Source: Erigeron canadensis
Lineage: Eukaryota; Streptophyta; Magnoliopsida; Asterales; Asteraceae
NCBI RefSeq assembly: GCF_010389155.1
Contig: NC_057764.1
Coordinates: 37,146,275-37,210,274 of the forward strand
Direction: 5' to 3'
DNA length: 64,000 bases
Shown here in pieces: positions 36,101-52,149 of the stretch; the stretch's first letter is position 1; every line of letters starts with the position of its first letter. The notes below the pieces were generated by a model. The model searched no databases. It saw only the letters and a program-made list of their open reading frames with translations, and was not told the origin of the DNA. Both the position numbers and the translations under genes were made by a program.

Positions 36101-36605
36101 ATCAAACCTTTAAAGCTAATTTATTATCTAAATAAGTCAAACTGTGTCGTAACTTCAGGCATTTCCCAAGAATTTTTCGAGACTTTCAGAGGCGAACAAG
36201 GCACTAATGAATGTAACAGAGAGTAGGAAGCTCAAAGAAATCGAAGACAAGTATATTATCTCTCAGAAGTGCGTTGATGAAGAGTCTTCTCCAGATAAAG
36301 AAGAGCGTCTAAGTGCTCAAAGCTTTTGGCTACTATTTGTGTTGACCGGAGGTACATCGACGATTGCTCTCATGATCTACATCATCATCAGCATCAGAGA
36401 AAATAAAGAATCTTCCCAAGAGCACGGAAGTATCTTCAAACGCATATCAGCATTCATCAAAGATTGGCAACGCAAAATAAAACGATCATCTAGCCTAGTT
36501 GCTAATGCAGAAAGTGCTAGACACACTCGAAACATGGATCAAGGGACTCAAGATGACATGGATGATATTATAGAACTACATGAAAGTACCCTAACTGTGA
36601 ATTAA
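33126..36605 (+). CDS. Glutamate receptor-like channel, clade 2 (GLR copy 2), frameshifted in exon 1
   Basis: Five exons with the same structure as copy 1: 33126-33428, 33545-34719, 34810-35122, 35512-35909 and 36159-36605. Domains are the same: signal peptide, amino-terminal domain, S1 (MRVAVPARSLFKQF), M1, pore, M3 (SYTASLASMLTAQ), S2 and M4. The break: at 33306-33310 the sequence reads CCCGG where copy 1 has CCCGGG, so one G is missing. The frame shifts after TSRPG, ending in a stop soon after. Exon 2 is intact and has the correct five-A run that copy 1 lacks. Restoring one base would make exons 1 plus 2 divisible by three. Copies 1 and 2 therefore carry different single-base indels, each in a homopolymer. 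The result is either two young pseudogenes or two sequence errors. Confidence 0.85.
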
Positions 36606-36791
36606 CTATCGGGTTAAGATCTAGTTGTATACATAATCATAGGTTTATTGTTGATTCTTTGTAATAAAGTTTCAAAAGTGTACAATTCTGTATGTACACA
36701 AAAGTCCCTACCCATATATTATTGGATTAGGATCTAGTCATAGAGGAGATCATTGGTTTACTGTCGCTTCTTAGTTAAAGAATTATAAACA

Positions 36792-37431
36792 GTGCAGGTT
36801 GTAATTCTTGTAAAAACTAAATTATGTACATGCATATTCAATAAACGTGCATCAAACAGTTCACGCGTATTCGCAATCAAATTACAAAATTTCTATTAAC
36901 GTAAGAGCATATGGATGATTAGTCAGAGCTCTGTACATGTTGACATTTTTATATGTTGACTTTTGACAAACCATACTGAAAATGACAAAAGGGGACTGGA
37001 GATAAATGAATAAGTCAGATGTCTTATGAATTAAGAACCTTGCAAGACATTGAATGAATCTTATAAAGACTTTGCGAAATTTCTTTGCAATTTAAATGAC
37101 TGACCATGACTCTTCAGACTAAGATACTCGTATTTGTTAGAACCGTTGGATAAGTATAAGATCATTTGAAAGACTTGCAATGAATGAGAGAGATAACGTT
37201 TAAGCACGATTAATGATATTATTAATACTAATCATTCTTAGTATTTGCACATGTATGCATATGAGAGAAAGCAACAAGAAATTTCTTGGCAATATTCTAA
37301 TAGATCATGTGATGCACTTTTGTTTAAAAATGATTCTTTATTAATTGAAATGATTATATTGTTTGGTGAATATACTAACTTCTGACACATGTATGAATAA
37401 ATGAAAACGTATAGACAGAATCTTACTGAAT
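36792..37431. other. Spacer between GLR copy 2 and GLR copy 3
   Basis: No gene or transposon was recognised. It contains the GLR copy 3 promoter side, which does not share the (TA)n block found before copies 1 and 2. Confidence 0.4.
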
Positions 37432-40400
37432 ATGCATAATTTTAATAGTTACCTCATATATTTGGTTGCTTTCTCATTGCCATTGTTTCTTCTGCAAGCA
37501 TCACTGACCACCGGAACCTTAGCTACAACAACGGAAGTCAAACACAATACAGGGCTCACTAGGATTGGTGCCATTCTTGATCAAACATCTAGGCCTGGTA
37601 AAGAGGCCAAAGTGGCTATTGAGATAGCAATTCAAGATTTCTACAACAAAACTAGTCAGCGTTCGGTTTTATATCTTCAAAACTCTCGAAGCAAGCCTAT
37701 CCACGCAGCTATTGCAGGTAAACTTAGTTTATTTTCTATCTTCCAAGGATTAGTGCAATAGTAATTATGATAATGTTCTTAAAGGGTTGGCACATCCATT
37801 TTCAGTTACTTCATTAGGTTGTTTGGAGTCATGCATGGAGAGGGCAATTTCAAATTTTCAAACATTTACTAATCGGTGGTTTGATTTGGGTTGTGTTTTA
37901 TCTTGGGTCATGCAGGCTGAACGTTGCCCAAAGTGTACTTTTGATAAATACAACCTTATGAATCATCATATTTATTTATAAAATTTTGGATTATTAGTTT
38001 CATGAAGTTATATGTGTAGTCAAATTTAGCACATTAGTTCTCAAAACAAGTGCTTACAGGTACCCAGTTTGGCCCATTATACAACCTGCCCAACCCGTCT
38101 CTAGTCATACAAGATACTATGTAGCTAATATGCCTGAATATGTGATAATGCAGCAAAAGAACTTCTTGATAAACAGAATGTGGAAGCCATTTTAGGAGCT
38201 CATACATGGCAAGAAGCGTCTGCAATAGCCGAGGTTATCAGTGAAGCTGATCCTGACATCCCCCTTTTTCTTTCATTAGCTAAGACAATTCCACTGCAAG
38301 CAACAAATCAATGGCCATTTTTCATTCAAGGCGTTCCAACAGAATCACTGCAGATGAATGCAGTGGCTGCAATTCTTCAGTCATGGGGTATACGACAAGT
38401 TACCCTCATATACGAAACCTCAATGGCATCAATCATCTCTCATCTTTCTCAGGCCTTACAAGAAGCGCATGCCGAGCTAACTAATATCTTACCACTTGCA
38501 TCTGGTTCATCTTTTTTAGATGAAAAACTGAAGGTACTGAAGAAACAACAACGTAAAGTCTTCATCATTCACACATCTTTGGAACTTGGAGTTTGCCTAT
38601 TTCAGGCTGCCAAGAAGATGGAAATGACTGGAAACGGGTTTGTGTGGATCACAACAAATGAAATCACAGATCATTTTCATTCCATTAGTTCCGGCAATAT
38701 TTCATCACTAAAAGGTATGGTTGGGGTCAAAACATACTTCCAAGAAACCAAATGGGATTTCAGAAAAAGATTCCGTGATCAATTTCGTTCTGATTACCCA
38801 AAAGAAAAGCAGGAAGAGCCCGGTATTTTTGCTGTCCAAGCATATGATGCTGTGAAGTTGCTAAAACAAAAACTGGATAACTTAGATACCGTGAGACCAG
38901 TTTTGGCGAATATAGTGGAGATTGTTTGTATGATAGGAAAGGGATATCACAGTGTGTACTGGACTGAAGGATTGGGGTTTTCAGAGACAGTGGCAGATGA
39001 AATAAATGGAGCTCCCACTTACAACCATTTTATACATAATGTTGGACCAGCTATGTGGCCAGTTCAACCATGGTATGCTCATAGACGTCGCAGGAATCTA
39101 GCTGAAACTTCAGAGGTTCGGATGAGGGTTGGTGTTCCCGGTCGATCATTGTTTAAGCAATTTGTGAATGTAAAGTATGATACCGAGAAGAATCAAACTA
39201 TGTTTAATGGGTTCGTAATTGCTGTTTTTGATGAAATGATGAGAGGAATGAAACTGCCATATGATTATATTCCATTCTATGGTTCTTATGATGAACTTAT
39301 TAAACAAATACCTGCAGAGGTAACTCATTGTCCCAACTCTACCTTTAGCATCATGAAATGGGCCAAATTGCGCCACATTTAGTCACTATGTTAAATCTGG
39401 TGCATTTTGGTGTGTTTTACAAAAATAAAGGAAAGAACACATATAATTGATTTTGTATTTTTTTTTTATTTGAAGCAGAAGTTTGATGCGGTAGCCGGGG
39501 ATGTAACGATTATGGAAAGCAAACATGACTATGCCGATTTTACTCAACCTTACACAGAGTCAGGTTTGGAGATGATTGTACCTGTACGCTCCCGATTATC
39601 AAACCACCCATGGTTGTTCATGAAGCCTTTTACTGCACAAATGTGGTGGTTAATAGCAGCAATAACTCTTTATAATGGCTTTGTCATTTGGCTGATTGAA
39701 AGGACTTACTGTGATTATCTTCAAGGCTCAGTCATAAACCAAATTGGCATCGTTATTTGGCTTGCCTTTACGACACTCTTTACATTGAGAGGTAATTTTT
39801 CATTTTTAGTTTCTGTCTCTACGTGTTACATATAAAAGGAACGATATGGGTGGGTCTTTATATGGAAAATGATTAATATATATATTCCAAATGGGTCAGA
39901 TAAAGAAACACTTGAGGGGAAATTTGGCCATTCATAATTTATTTTTGGACAAGTCATGATAAAAGAATACTCATCTCAACTTAAACTTGTTTTGACTCAT
40001 TCCCAACATGCACATCTTGCTGTATAACTCATCTTCACTTGTCATTTTCCACATGTTCATTTTTGCTCTCAGGGGACAAGCTGCATAGCAATTTGTCAAG
40101 AATGGCAGTGGTGATGTGGCTCTTTGTGGCACTGATCATCACACAGAGCTATACGGCTAGCTTAGCGAGCATGCTCACAGCTCAAAGGCTTGAACCAACT
40201 ATAACCAGCGTTGAGGTGCTAAGAAACATGAATGCAACTGTGGGCTATTGCAATGGTTCATTAGTCAATCACTACTTGAAGGATGTTCTCGGTTTCAAGA
40301 GCTTCAAAGTCAAGAGCTATAACTCAACTCAGAGATACGCTGAGGGCCTAAACAGTGGTGAAATCGCTGCCATGTTTCTAGAAGTTCCGGCAGCCAAAGT

Positions 40401-40958
40401 TTTTCTAGCTCAATACTGCAAAAGCTTTATCAGAACTGGAGAAACATTCAAAGTTGGAGGTTTTGGATTCGTAAGTTTTCTATTTCAAACTACACTGTTA
40501 ATGAACATACTTAAACGGCGTAGTAATGTGGTAATGTACATTTGTACTTGCAGGCATTTCCTAAGAGATTTACATGGCTTTCTGAGGCAAACAAAGCGCT
40601 AATGAATGTATCAGAAAGCGGGAGGCTCAAAACACTCGAGGACGCTTATCTTATATCTGAGAAATGTGAGGATGAAGAATCGTTTCCTAATGAAGACGAG
40701 AGTCTTAGCCCTCGAAGCTTTAAAGTACTATTAGCGTTGACAGGAGGGTCATCAACGGTTGCTGTTGTCACTTATATCATCATGAGCATCAAAGAATTCA
40801 AAGCATCTAATCCACAACTCACAGGTTTCACACTAATATCAGAATTCATAATAGACCAAATGAGAAAATCATCTGGTGTAACTGTCAATGCAGAAAGCAA
40901 CACAGACCGTTCCGATGTGACCAGTCAATGGTCACCAGTTCATGTGAATCATCTGTAA
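37432..40958 (+). CDS. Glutamate receptor-like channel, clade 2 (GLR copy 3), open throughout
   Basis: Five exons: 37432-37717, 38154-39319, 39479-39791, 40073-40470 and 40554-40958. They sum to 2568 nt, 855 residues, with no frame break. Rough positions: signal peptide 1-30; amino-terminal Venus-flytrap domain 40-400; S1 from about 418 (MRVGVPGRSLFKQF); M1 539-557 (MWWLIAAITLYNGFVIW); pore loop about 572-588 (GIVIWLAFTTLF); M3 599-623 with SYTASLASMLTAQ; S2; M4 about 777-800; short cytosolic tail. These are the parts of a plant glutamate receptor-like channel, a probable plasma-membrane Ca2+-permeable channel gated by amino acids. SYTASLASMLT points to clade 2. It is clearly more diverged from copies 1 and 2 than they are from each other, so it is an older tandem paralogue. 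Confidence 0.92.
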
Positions 40959-44661
<3,703 letters not shown>

Positions 44662-45869
44662 ACTACAATACTTAAAGATCAAGATTTTTGAAGTTTCTGC
44701 TATTTCTAGCGCATGGAGTGACTATGAAGTCTTTTAAGAAAAGTAGATCAGGCTACTGGTGATTCTTCAAGTTTTTATGGTTTTTTTGTATTATTTTTTT
44801 ATCTTTTTTTTTACCTGTAGTGGATTGTGTGTTATATATTTGGGTGCCCGTTCTTTTAGATTTGAAGCAATATTTCTATTTTGACATTATATTTAGTAGA
44901 TTGGGATTTTGGTTCATTATGATGTTTATAGAGCATCAATTCACAGTTAAGGCATGTCATAAATCTTCAATAAAACGACTTAAAGCTAGTGTCTCAGGTT
45001 GACCTGCCTTACAAGTAACATTATTGTCTTTCTTTGCTTCAATTTTTTGAATCATTAATATTATTAAAACGATTCAAAAACAACAGATATGTTTTTTTTT
45101 TATCAGGTGATTATAAAAGCTGCAAGTATCTAAAAAGGATTTCACTTTGACCTTATAATGAATTAAAATTAATTAATGTAACGCAAATTGTTCCACCTAA
45201 CACACACAACATAACTTGTACCACCTAACGTAAATGATGCAAGTTATTTTGTGATTGTTAGATAGGAACCTTTTAAAATGTTTATTTTGACACTAGTAAG
45301 AGAAATATATAGATATTCTTCATATGTTTAAAACAAAATATTCCACCACTTAAACGTTTTGTAATTTTTTAAATTCGATTTAAGGTGTGTCCATGTAAAT
45401 TATTTAGAATCTAGCATAAGTTCATAGACAAACCTTAGACCTATGTAGATTCACCTTTTTCAAACCCTTTTTTCAAAAACAAACCAAGTTATAAAGTCTA
45501 ACCTCTAGTTTGAAGGTGCCAATAATGTTCACACCCGTTTGAACTTCTGTCTGTGTAGATGTTGTTTCCTTTTTTACACAATCTTGTCGCATCAAGAATG
45601 AAGGTTGTTCACTACTTATATGAACTTTTTATGGTTTCACAATCTCCTACTGCCAAAAAAAAAAAAAATTTAAAATCCATTATTAGCATACTTATCTTAT
45701 GAGTAGAAACTTTCCATATGATTTCAAGTTTGTTATACATTCCCTTGAACTTCAAACGACACATCACCGAAGATTTTCGTTTCCAAATAAGCAACAAAGA
45801 AAAGCGTATCACCTAATATACATTCACATGTTAGTTTGTGTTTGTGAATTAATATATACGAGAGATAGT

Positions 45870-46260
45870 GTCCGCGCGTTGCGGTGGTGAGATGTTGGGG
45901 ATAATAGGTCAAGTCATAGATTATCATAGCCAAATGCCTTAACCGTACGGGCTCTACCCTAGGATTCAAAAATCCATCGAAAGTATATCGATTGACATCT
46001 CTAATGAAAGAGCATGAAATTTTAAGAACACCCATATACAATTTTTATAATTTATCGATATACGGTTTTTGAGATAAAAGATTTTGAATGAATTAAATGA
46101 ATAAAATGATTTATAAAGGAGAGAGTATTAAAATAAGTGGTTGAGATTTGAGGAGAGTGAAAAATAAATGGTTGAGATTTAAAGGTATTATAGGTATATT
46201 AGGTAGAGATGTTTAAATTAGTGAATAAAGAAGAAGGGTAATTTAGGTAGTTCAATTACT
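45870..46260 (-). mobile_element. Helitron-like non-autonomous relic
   Basis: Read on the minus strand, the blocks TTCACTAATTTAAACATCTC and ACCTATAATACC match the segment at 4862-4900. The 3' side carries CCACCGCAACGCGCGGACAC, a GC-palindrome typical of Helitron 3' ends. The final CTRR is not evident. Confidence 0.4.
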
Positions 46261-46329
46261 TAATTGGGCCCTCATGAATTTTATGGATTTAAAAGACAAT
46301 ATGTGAATGTTTCACACCTAAGCTTAGGT

Positions 46330-46617
46330 AAAACATCATTTTGATGTATTAAAAGTCCATAAAACTAACATAGTGCATAACTAATTATCATTATTTAAGT
46401 GTTTAACAACACATTGATCCTTCAAAATCGAAAAAATCACGTTTTTTGTTTTGTGCATCCATCTTGGATGCATATTATCAAAATGATGCATCCAACAAAA
46501 AACAATATTTTTTTTCGATTTTGACGGATCTATGTGTTGTTAAAAACTTAAATAATGATAATTAGTTATGCACTATGTCAGTTTTACGGACTTTTAATGC
46601 ATCAAAATGTAGTTTTT
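46330..46617. repeat. Long foldback MITE (about 288 bp, arms about 115 bp)
   Basis: The left arm (TGTATTAAAAGTCCATAAAA, CATAGTGCATAACTAATTAT, CATTATTTAAGTGTTTAACA and onwards) is matched by a nearly perfect complement in the right arm, down to a short centre around GGATGCATATTATC. The two arms differ by only a few substitutions. There is no ORF. A transcript across it would form one long hairpin. No target duplication was identified. Confidence 0.8.
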
Positions 46618-47429
46618 AAGTGTTCTTATTTGTTCTCATTTTAAGTTGGTTCTCATTTGATAACAGGATTGAGGGTTTTTCAAAACGACATGTGACACAT
46701 TCTTTAAGCGACATGTGTCATTTTTAATTTTATTTTATAATTATTATGATCTAAACCACATCCGTATTTGATTAAAATTCTAAAACTTATTCGCAGCTTA
46801 TATAGTTTTATTTTAATTTAATTCAATATTCTTTATGGTTTTATTTTCTTATTTAATCTTCATAATTCGTATCCTAAAAGCTGGAGGTATCTTATGGCTA
46901 ATGGAATCTTCTATCAATTCCCTTTATTTATACAACCAAATTAGGTACCACCGGAACCATTTAAATAAAAATACAACCGGAATAAATATTATTAATTTAG
47001 GTTCCATATAGATAATTTTGGAAAATACGATGTATGAAGCAATATCATCATGAAATAGAAATCGTGTAATGTAATCGAGAAGAAGTAAAAAAATTGTGTT
47101 ATTATCGTCATTGATACTACAGTAGCGTATTATCTTTGTTTGAATATTCATAACTATTCAATTAGATGAAAATAAATCATACGATGTGTAGAGTCAATTC
47201 ATATATTCAATTCATAACTTTTTTAAAATTACAATTTAGATGAAAATAAAATTATACGATGTATGGAGTCGATCCGTACATCATACGGGTATATATATAA
47301 TATTACCAATTTCCAGATTTTTGAAGAGATACATGTTTTTCTTTTGTATGAAGATGAATACTTTGACACTAGAGCAAGAATTTTTATGTTTATGTTTAAA
47401 AAAATACACACACAGAAAGTGATATAATA

Positions 47430-47472
47430 TATATATATATAGATAGATAGATAGAGAGAGAGAAAGAGAGAA
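47430..47472. repeat. Compound microsatellite (TA)n(GATA)n(GA)n
   Basis: A run of TA, then four GATA units, then GA repeats interrupted by one AAA. It is a simple repeat with no sign of function. Confidence 0.85.
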
Positions 47473-48820
47473 CCAATGTTCATAAAAATGTTTTGAAACT
47501 CTGTGTTAAACAACCAACAATAACGTTTATTGATCAGAGAGGCTACACTGTTAACGTAGTGTACTTTGTCTTTCTATAAATTTATTTTGTATTCACATGA
47601 CAAAAGTTCATTTTTTTTCTTGGTTTTCTTAACTTTTTTTATTTGTGTAGTCGCATCTTTTACTCATATAGATATTCACGTGGTTATAATAGTAATGTTT
47701 GAGTAGTCAAAAAGGTGTAATTAAAGTGTGTTACAACGTGAGACATTACATTAATTGATCTTACTCAAATAGGTATTCTCAACTAAAATTTTGAAGTTCA
47801 AGTGTTTAGCCTTATAGAGAAAACGTAAACTGAAGTAGCTAACTCAGTTGTTTATAAGCAGGTATATGGAAATCGTGAGCTATATGCTCAAAAACTGCAA
47901 TGGTATAAGAGTGCAGCAATGAGTCGCATGGACATACAGATAAGTGTCACCATTGACACACTTAAACGTTGAGTCTCAATCAGTGGAGCTCTCACTCACA
48001 CGTGAGATGTCAACTATGTAAGAAAATCTAGTACGGGGCCATGCCACATGCAAGAAGTTTGATGGAGCCTCCCTGGTGGCCCTGTGATGTTGGCAACATG
48101 AGGGCATGATAAGTGGGTCCTGACTTTTGGCCCGTAGGTGTGTGACAATACCCCCAAAAAGATGGGATCTAACTGAGGTGTATCACATCGGCGTGAAAGT
48201 GTTGAAAAGTCACCCCATAGTCGCATACAATTCACCATCAGTACCAATGAATAAACAAATAGATCTAGAAACTAGTACTCGAGAAATGAAAAAGGCAACT
48301 TGTGCTTTGTATGAAAATAGGAAAGTCGCCGAATCCGAAATCAAAGGAAAGTTCATTCAAGTTTCGGTGCATGTATTCCGTTTTCTACAATGAAAGGTCA
48401 AGTTTTTGATAGTTATAGATGTGCCAATTAAGTATTGTGATATGTGAAAAGGATGAAATAAGAGAACAATGCCAAAATGGTCATACGTGCTAAAACCATC
48501 AGCACCATATCAAACAAAAAAGATTCAATGGATGTTCAACCTGATATTAACATTCATAAGTACATATTACCCCAGACAGATCATCCACGGAGTGAACCAA
48601 CAGAGAAAAAAAAAAAAAAAGTCTGTACAAAAAGGTTCAACAGAGATTTCGTTCTTTAAACAGTCGTTGACTGTCATCTCAAAAGAAGCAAAAACCAGGT
48701 TTCCATATTTACCATAATTTATAAGAGAGCACACCCTCTCCTTAGTTATATTTATATATCAGAAGAAAAGCATGATGCCTAGGGTATTTCAAGGTTTCAC
48801 GCTTCTCCTAATTCTTCGGT

Positions 48821-51800
48821 TTATGACTCCTTCGCTTGTGCAGCAAGTCCCGTGGATTTGCAAATTGGACAGGTGTTCTTAACGACCAACCACTTCTTAA
48901 CACATTCAGCATGATACTCATGCCCACAATCTAGCACCCCAATCTGTTCTTGATCGTCATAATTTGTCTGTAAAACAGAAATCATCAATAAACACCAAAA
49001 ACATATACTGTATATTACATCTGATAAAAACATTCATGATAAAGCGGTTTAAGATATGAATAAAAACTGACAACATTTCATTCGAAGTTTAAAAACATGC
49101 ATTTTGGATGTGAGGGGGACCAGCGAAGCTGTATTTTATATGAAACAGATAACATTTCATGAAACTGGGTGCCAAAATTATCTGCATTTGGTTGCCTCTA
49201 ATGTGCAAGCTCTTAAACCAATCTTTTTGAACTGTCTTATATAACTTTATGAAAGGGAACGGTTACAGCTTAGGAATAGTAACCATATATTTCAATATCA
49301 AAATTAAGACTTTCTGGTCAAAAAAAAAGAAAAAGGGCAACCGGCAAAGTTGCATAAAAGGTAACCCGATTTCTTCAGATTTCTATTTTAGATAACCAAC
49401 TTATTTTGCCAAGAAAAACTGTTTAACTTCCAAGTCGCTGGAAAATGTTCAAACTTCAAATTTCCTGATTTAACGCAATCTATACAGGTTAGCTTATGTG
49501 TCAAAAGCTCTGACCAAGTTGACTTTATTCTAAGATGGCACTAACGTGACACCAAAAACCAATTAACTTGACATATTGCTTTATATCAAGCTTGAAGTTT
49601 TTTTCTGGCCTAAAAAAGCTGGTAACCTGATGCAAAACTTAGTCTGCTAAACATTTTAAGTGAAATCGTATAGTAATTCATAAAATACCTGACAAATTAC
49701 ACAAGAATTAAGTTCTAAATCAGTGGAAGATGCATCTTCAGGCTCAGAAGAAGATTTGGATGAAGTAAATACTCGTGATTTTAGATGTTCTAGAATAAAA
49801 TCATCTGACAAGCCTGAGCCCACACTGCCGATCTGTTCGCCAAGTGCAAGAAGCTCCTGCATAGAATAAAAAAGGCTGCAAAATCACATGATGATGGTGG
49901 AATATCATCTACATGGATATATATAACAAAAGTAGCGCTTTACGAAGCATTTTTTAAAGAGAATTAAAAGCCAACCTTTTTTAGAGAAGACTGTCGTTTA
50001 CACGTAGTAAACAGAAACCATTTCTTTCTTTCTTGGAATAAAAGAGCATTTAGTTGCTAAATAAAGTACTACTTTTATATAAATAGAAAAAACTTACCTC
50101 ATAAGACATGTGATCTATGTCCAAACGCATGTCTCTATGATGGTCAACGGAATGTCCTACTTCATGATAACCAGATATATCAAGGATTGCAACCCCCTAC
50201 ATGTCAAAACATGTGAAACAGTAATGTAACAGAAAATGCAAAGCCAGCATAAATATTTATTTTTTGAGTAAAACTTGCATGAGTTATACATCTTCCGGGA
50301 GAACTCTCAAGTGGGGAAAGCCCCGATGCCGTGCAGTTGCCTCAACCACCATGTCCCGTCGATGAGGCCGAAAAACTCTTAGACCAGTTGGCGGCGTGGG
50401 ACCCGCAAATCTAGGCCCTGTATCTATCCCACTTTGAAAAGGATTTATTGTGCTGTTTGATGGAAGTCTGCGTGAAGTAGATGCCAATTGAGAATGAAAG
50501 TCCATGTTGTGGCCTTGCATTGTAGGCATTGGTGGCGGTGGTGGGTGGTGAAGACTGTGGGGCCCCTGATGAGGCGTGATAGTAGACGGGTGAACAAAGG
50601 CCGTGGGGTTTCTATTGCTGGGTGCGACTTGGTACCCATGTAACCCAGCGTTTGCAGCCTCCATACCACCTCCGTTGATAGGTCCTGTAATAAGACAGAT
50701 CAGAAAAAGTAAAGTTGGAATGTTCGGCCAGGTATGTAGTTTAAATTTGGAATGCTCGACCACGTATTAGACAAATTAACTTGGCAAAAAGCACAAAAGT
50801 ATCCTTAACTTATAAACAACTGGTTATGGGTGGGGTGAGGCGTTTTTAAAGTTGCTTCTGATGAAATCTTATAATTGGACCTTGATGTCACAATAACCAG
50901 TCTTTATTCTTTCGAGAACAAAAAGAATCTTTTAATTAACCAATTTTTTCAATGGATAATAAAGTTTGATACTAGGTTCAAGTGCAAACGTATTAGTTAT
51001 CTGCGGTCACAATAAAATTGCATATATATACCTTTTTTAGACCTTCTCTACTTTCAAAAACCTTCTCTACTTTCTTCACAAAAAGTGCATGTTGACCATA
51101 TTCTATCACTTTATTTATGAAAAATCTGAACTCGCCAAGCAGTCAAACGATTTATTACAGCTTCAAACAGTAAAAGCACATCGACAGTTGCAGACACTAT
51201 TTTCTGCCATTTGTTTTCTTACAGCCAATTATTTGATTCTGATTTTTCACATCATATAGTCACTTCGAAAACGCACATCCAAACATCCCCTTAATAAAAA
51301 CGAAATTGAAATTACAATTGAAAAGGTTAAACGGAAACCACTAAAGCCACCATCATGTGCAGACTTATACTCTTCAGGAAAGAAAAACATTAGGTGGTTA
51401 ACATACATTTATTCGTAAAAATTACCTTGGAGATAAGGTATTCCGGGACCATGATTCCATGAAAAGGAACCGGTATCACTACTATTACCACAAAACTGCT
51501 GATCCAGCCATGGGTTAGGTACTGCTTGAAGGTGCTGACCACCATAGTTTCCAGGCATCAAATGGCTACTACTATGAGCCAAAACTGGGTCAACGCCAAT
51601 AGCACTTGAACCTCTGTTTCTCGCACTTCTATGGACTGCAGGTTCCATGACTAATGATGGGCCATCCATCATTGTTACCTCTGTGTTCATGGGGATGGCA
51701 ACTGAAGAACTCGAGCCAGGTGCCGGATAGAAATACTGAATGTTTCCTAAGAATCCTTCAGCATTCTTTCGTTTAAATCCATCCAAAAACTGTCCATTTT

Positions 51801-52149
51801 CAAAGCTTCCACGAACGCTAGAAAATGGTAACTGATCTTGCATCCCGTGATTAACTGCAACAGGAAATACACGAGCACCAGGAGGAGTCATAAACACATT
51901 GTTACCATGATGATGATGATCAAGACCATTGTATTGAGCGATTTCATGTGACAGAGGTCCATGATTTTCAGGCAGGTGTTGAGGATTGAAAGAAGTTCGG
52001 GTTCCAGGAGGTGGTAATATGGTTGGATTACTAGTAGGCTGCGGAAAACTCGATATACCACCATAAGGTACTATACATGGTTCGGGTTGGAGATGACCAT
52101 GTTCTGTTTCAAGCATTGGACCCATATACAACATATTTCGTTGCCCCAT
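48821..52149 (-). CDS. RING-H2 E3 ubiquitin ligase (HIP1/RHG1A/MBR-like)
   Basis: Five coding exons: 51426-52149, 50290-50684, 50098-50196, 49689-49856 and 48821-48967, total 1533 nt, 510 residues. The N-terminal two-thirds are low-complexity, rich in Pro, His, Gly, Ser and Asn, beginning MGQRNMLYMGP. The middle has the conserved GVAILDISGY...DHHRDMRLDIDHMSYEELLALGEQIG block that precedes the RING in this family. The C-terminal RING-H2 has C458, C461, C476, H478, H481, C484, C495 and C498 (CGHEYHAEC and CPIC visible). It should bind an E2 through the RING and ubiquitinate partners. Relatives include ligases that target transcription-regulator subunits, but the partner here is unknown. A minus-strand 5'UTR exon probably lies near 54080-54260 (AGGGTATGTTG donor), joined to an acceptor AACCAG just before the start codon. 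Confidence 0.9.

Larger units (their letters stand above)
28771..36791. repeat. Tandem duplication unit 2 (contains GLR copy 2)
   Basis: This is the second unit of the duplication described for 22119-28770. It starts with a copy of the phosphatase-upstream sequence (AAACACACACTTGTC), which directly abuts the GLR copy 1 3' flank. The 5-bp word AAACA is shared by the junction (28771-28775), the unit 1 left edge (22119-22123) and the unit 2 right edge (36787-36791). The unit is longer mainly because of the 2.5-kb solo LTR. Confidence 0.85.
44662..48820. other. Long gene-poor stretch between RABA1 and the RING-H2 gene
   Basis: No protein gene is supported. It holds a Helitron-like relic (about 45870-46260), a long foldback (46330-46617), a microsatellite near 47430-47472 and a less AT-rich patch at about 47880-48400 that looks like a degraded transposon but that I cannot classify. 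Confidence 0.45.

Noticed and set aside
48014..48393. Opposed ORFs of 77 and 88 codons in a less AT-rich patch
   Set aside because: They overlap on both strands with no domain, splice partner or conserved motif. The patch is more likely a degraded transposon.
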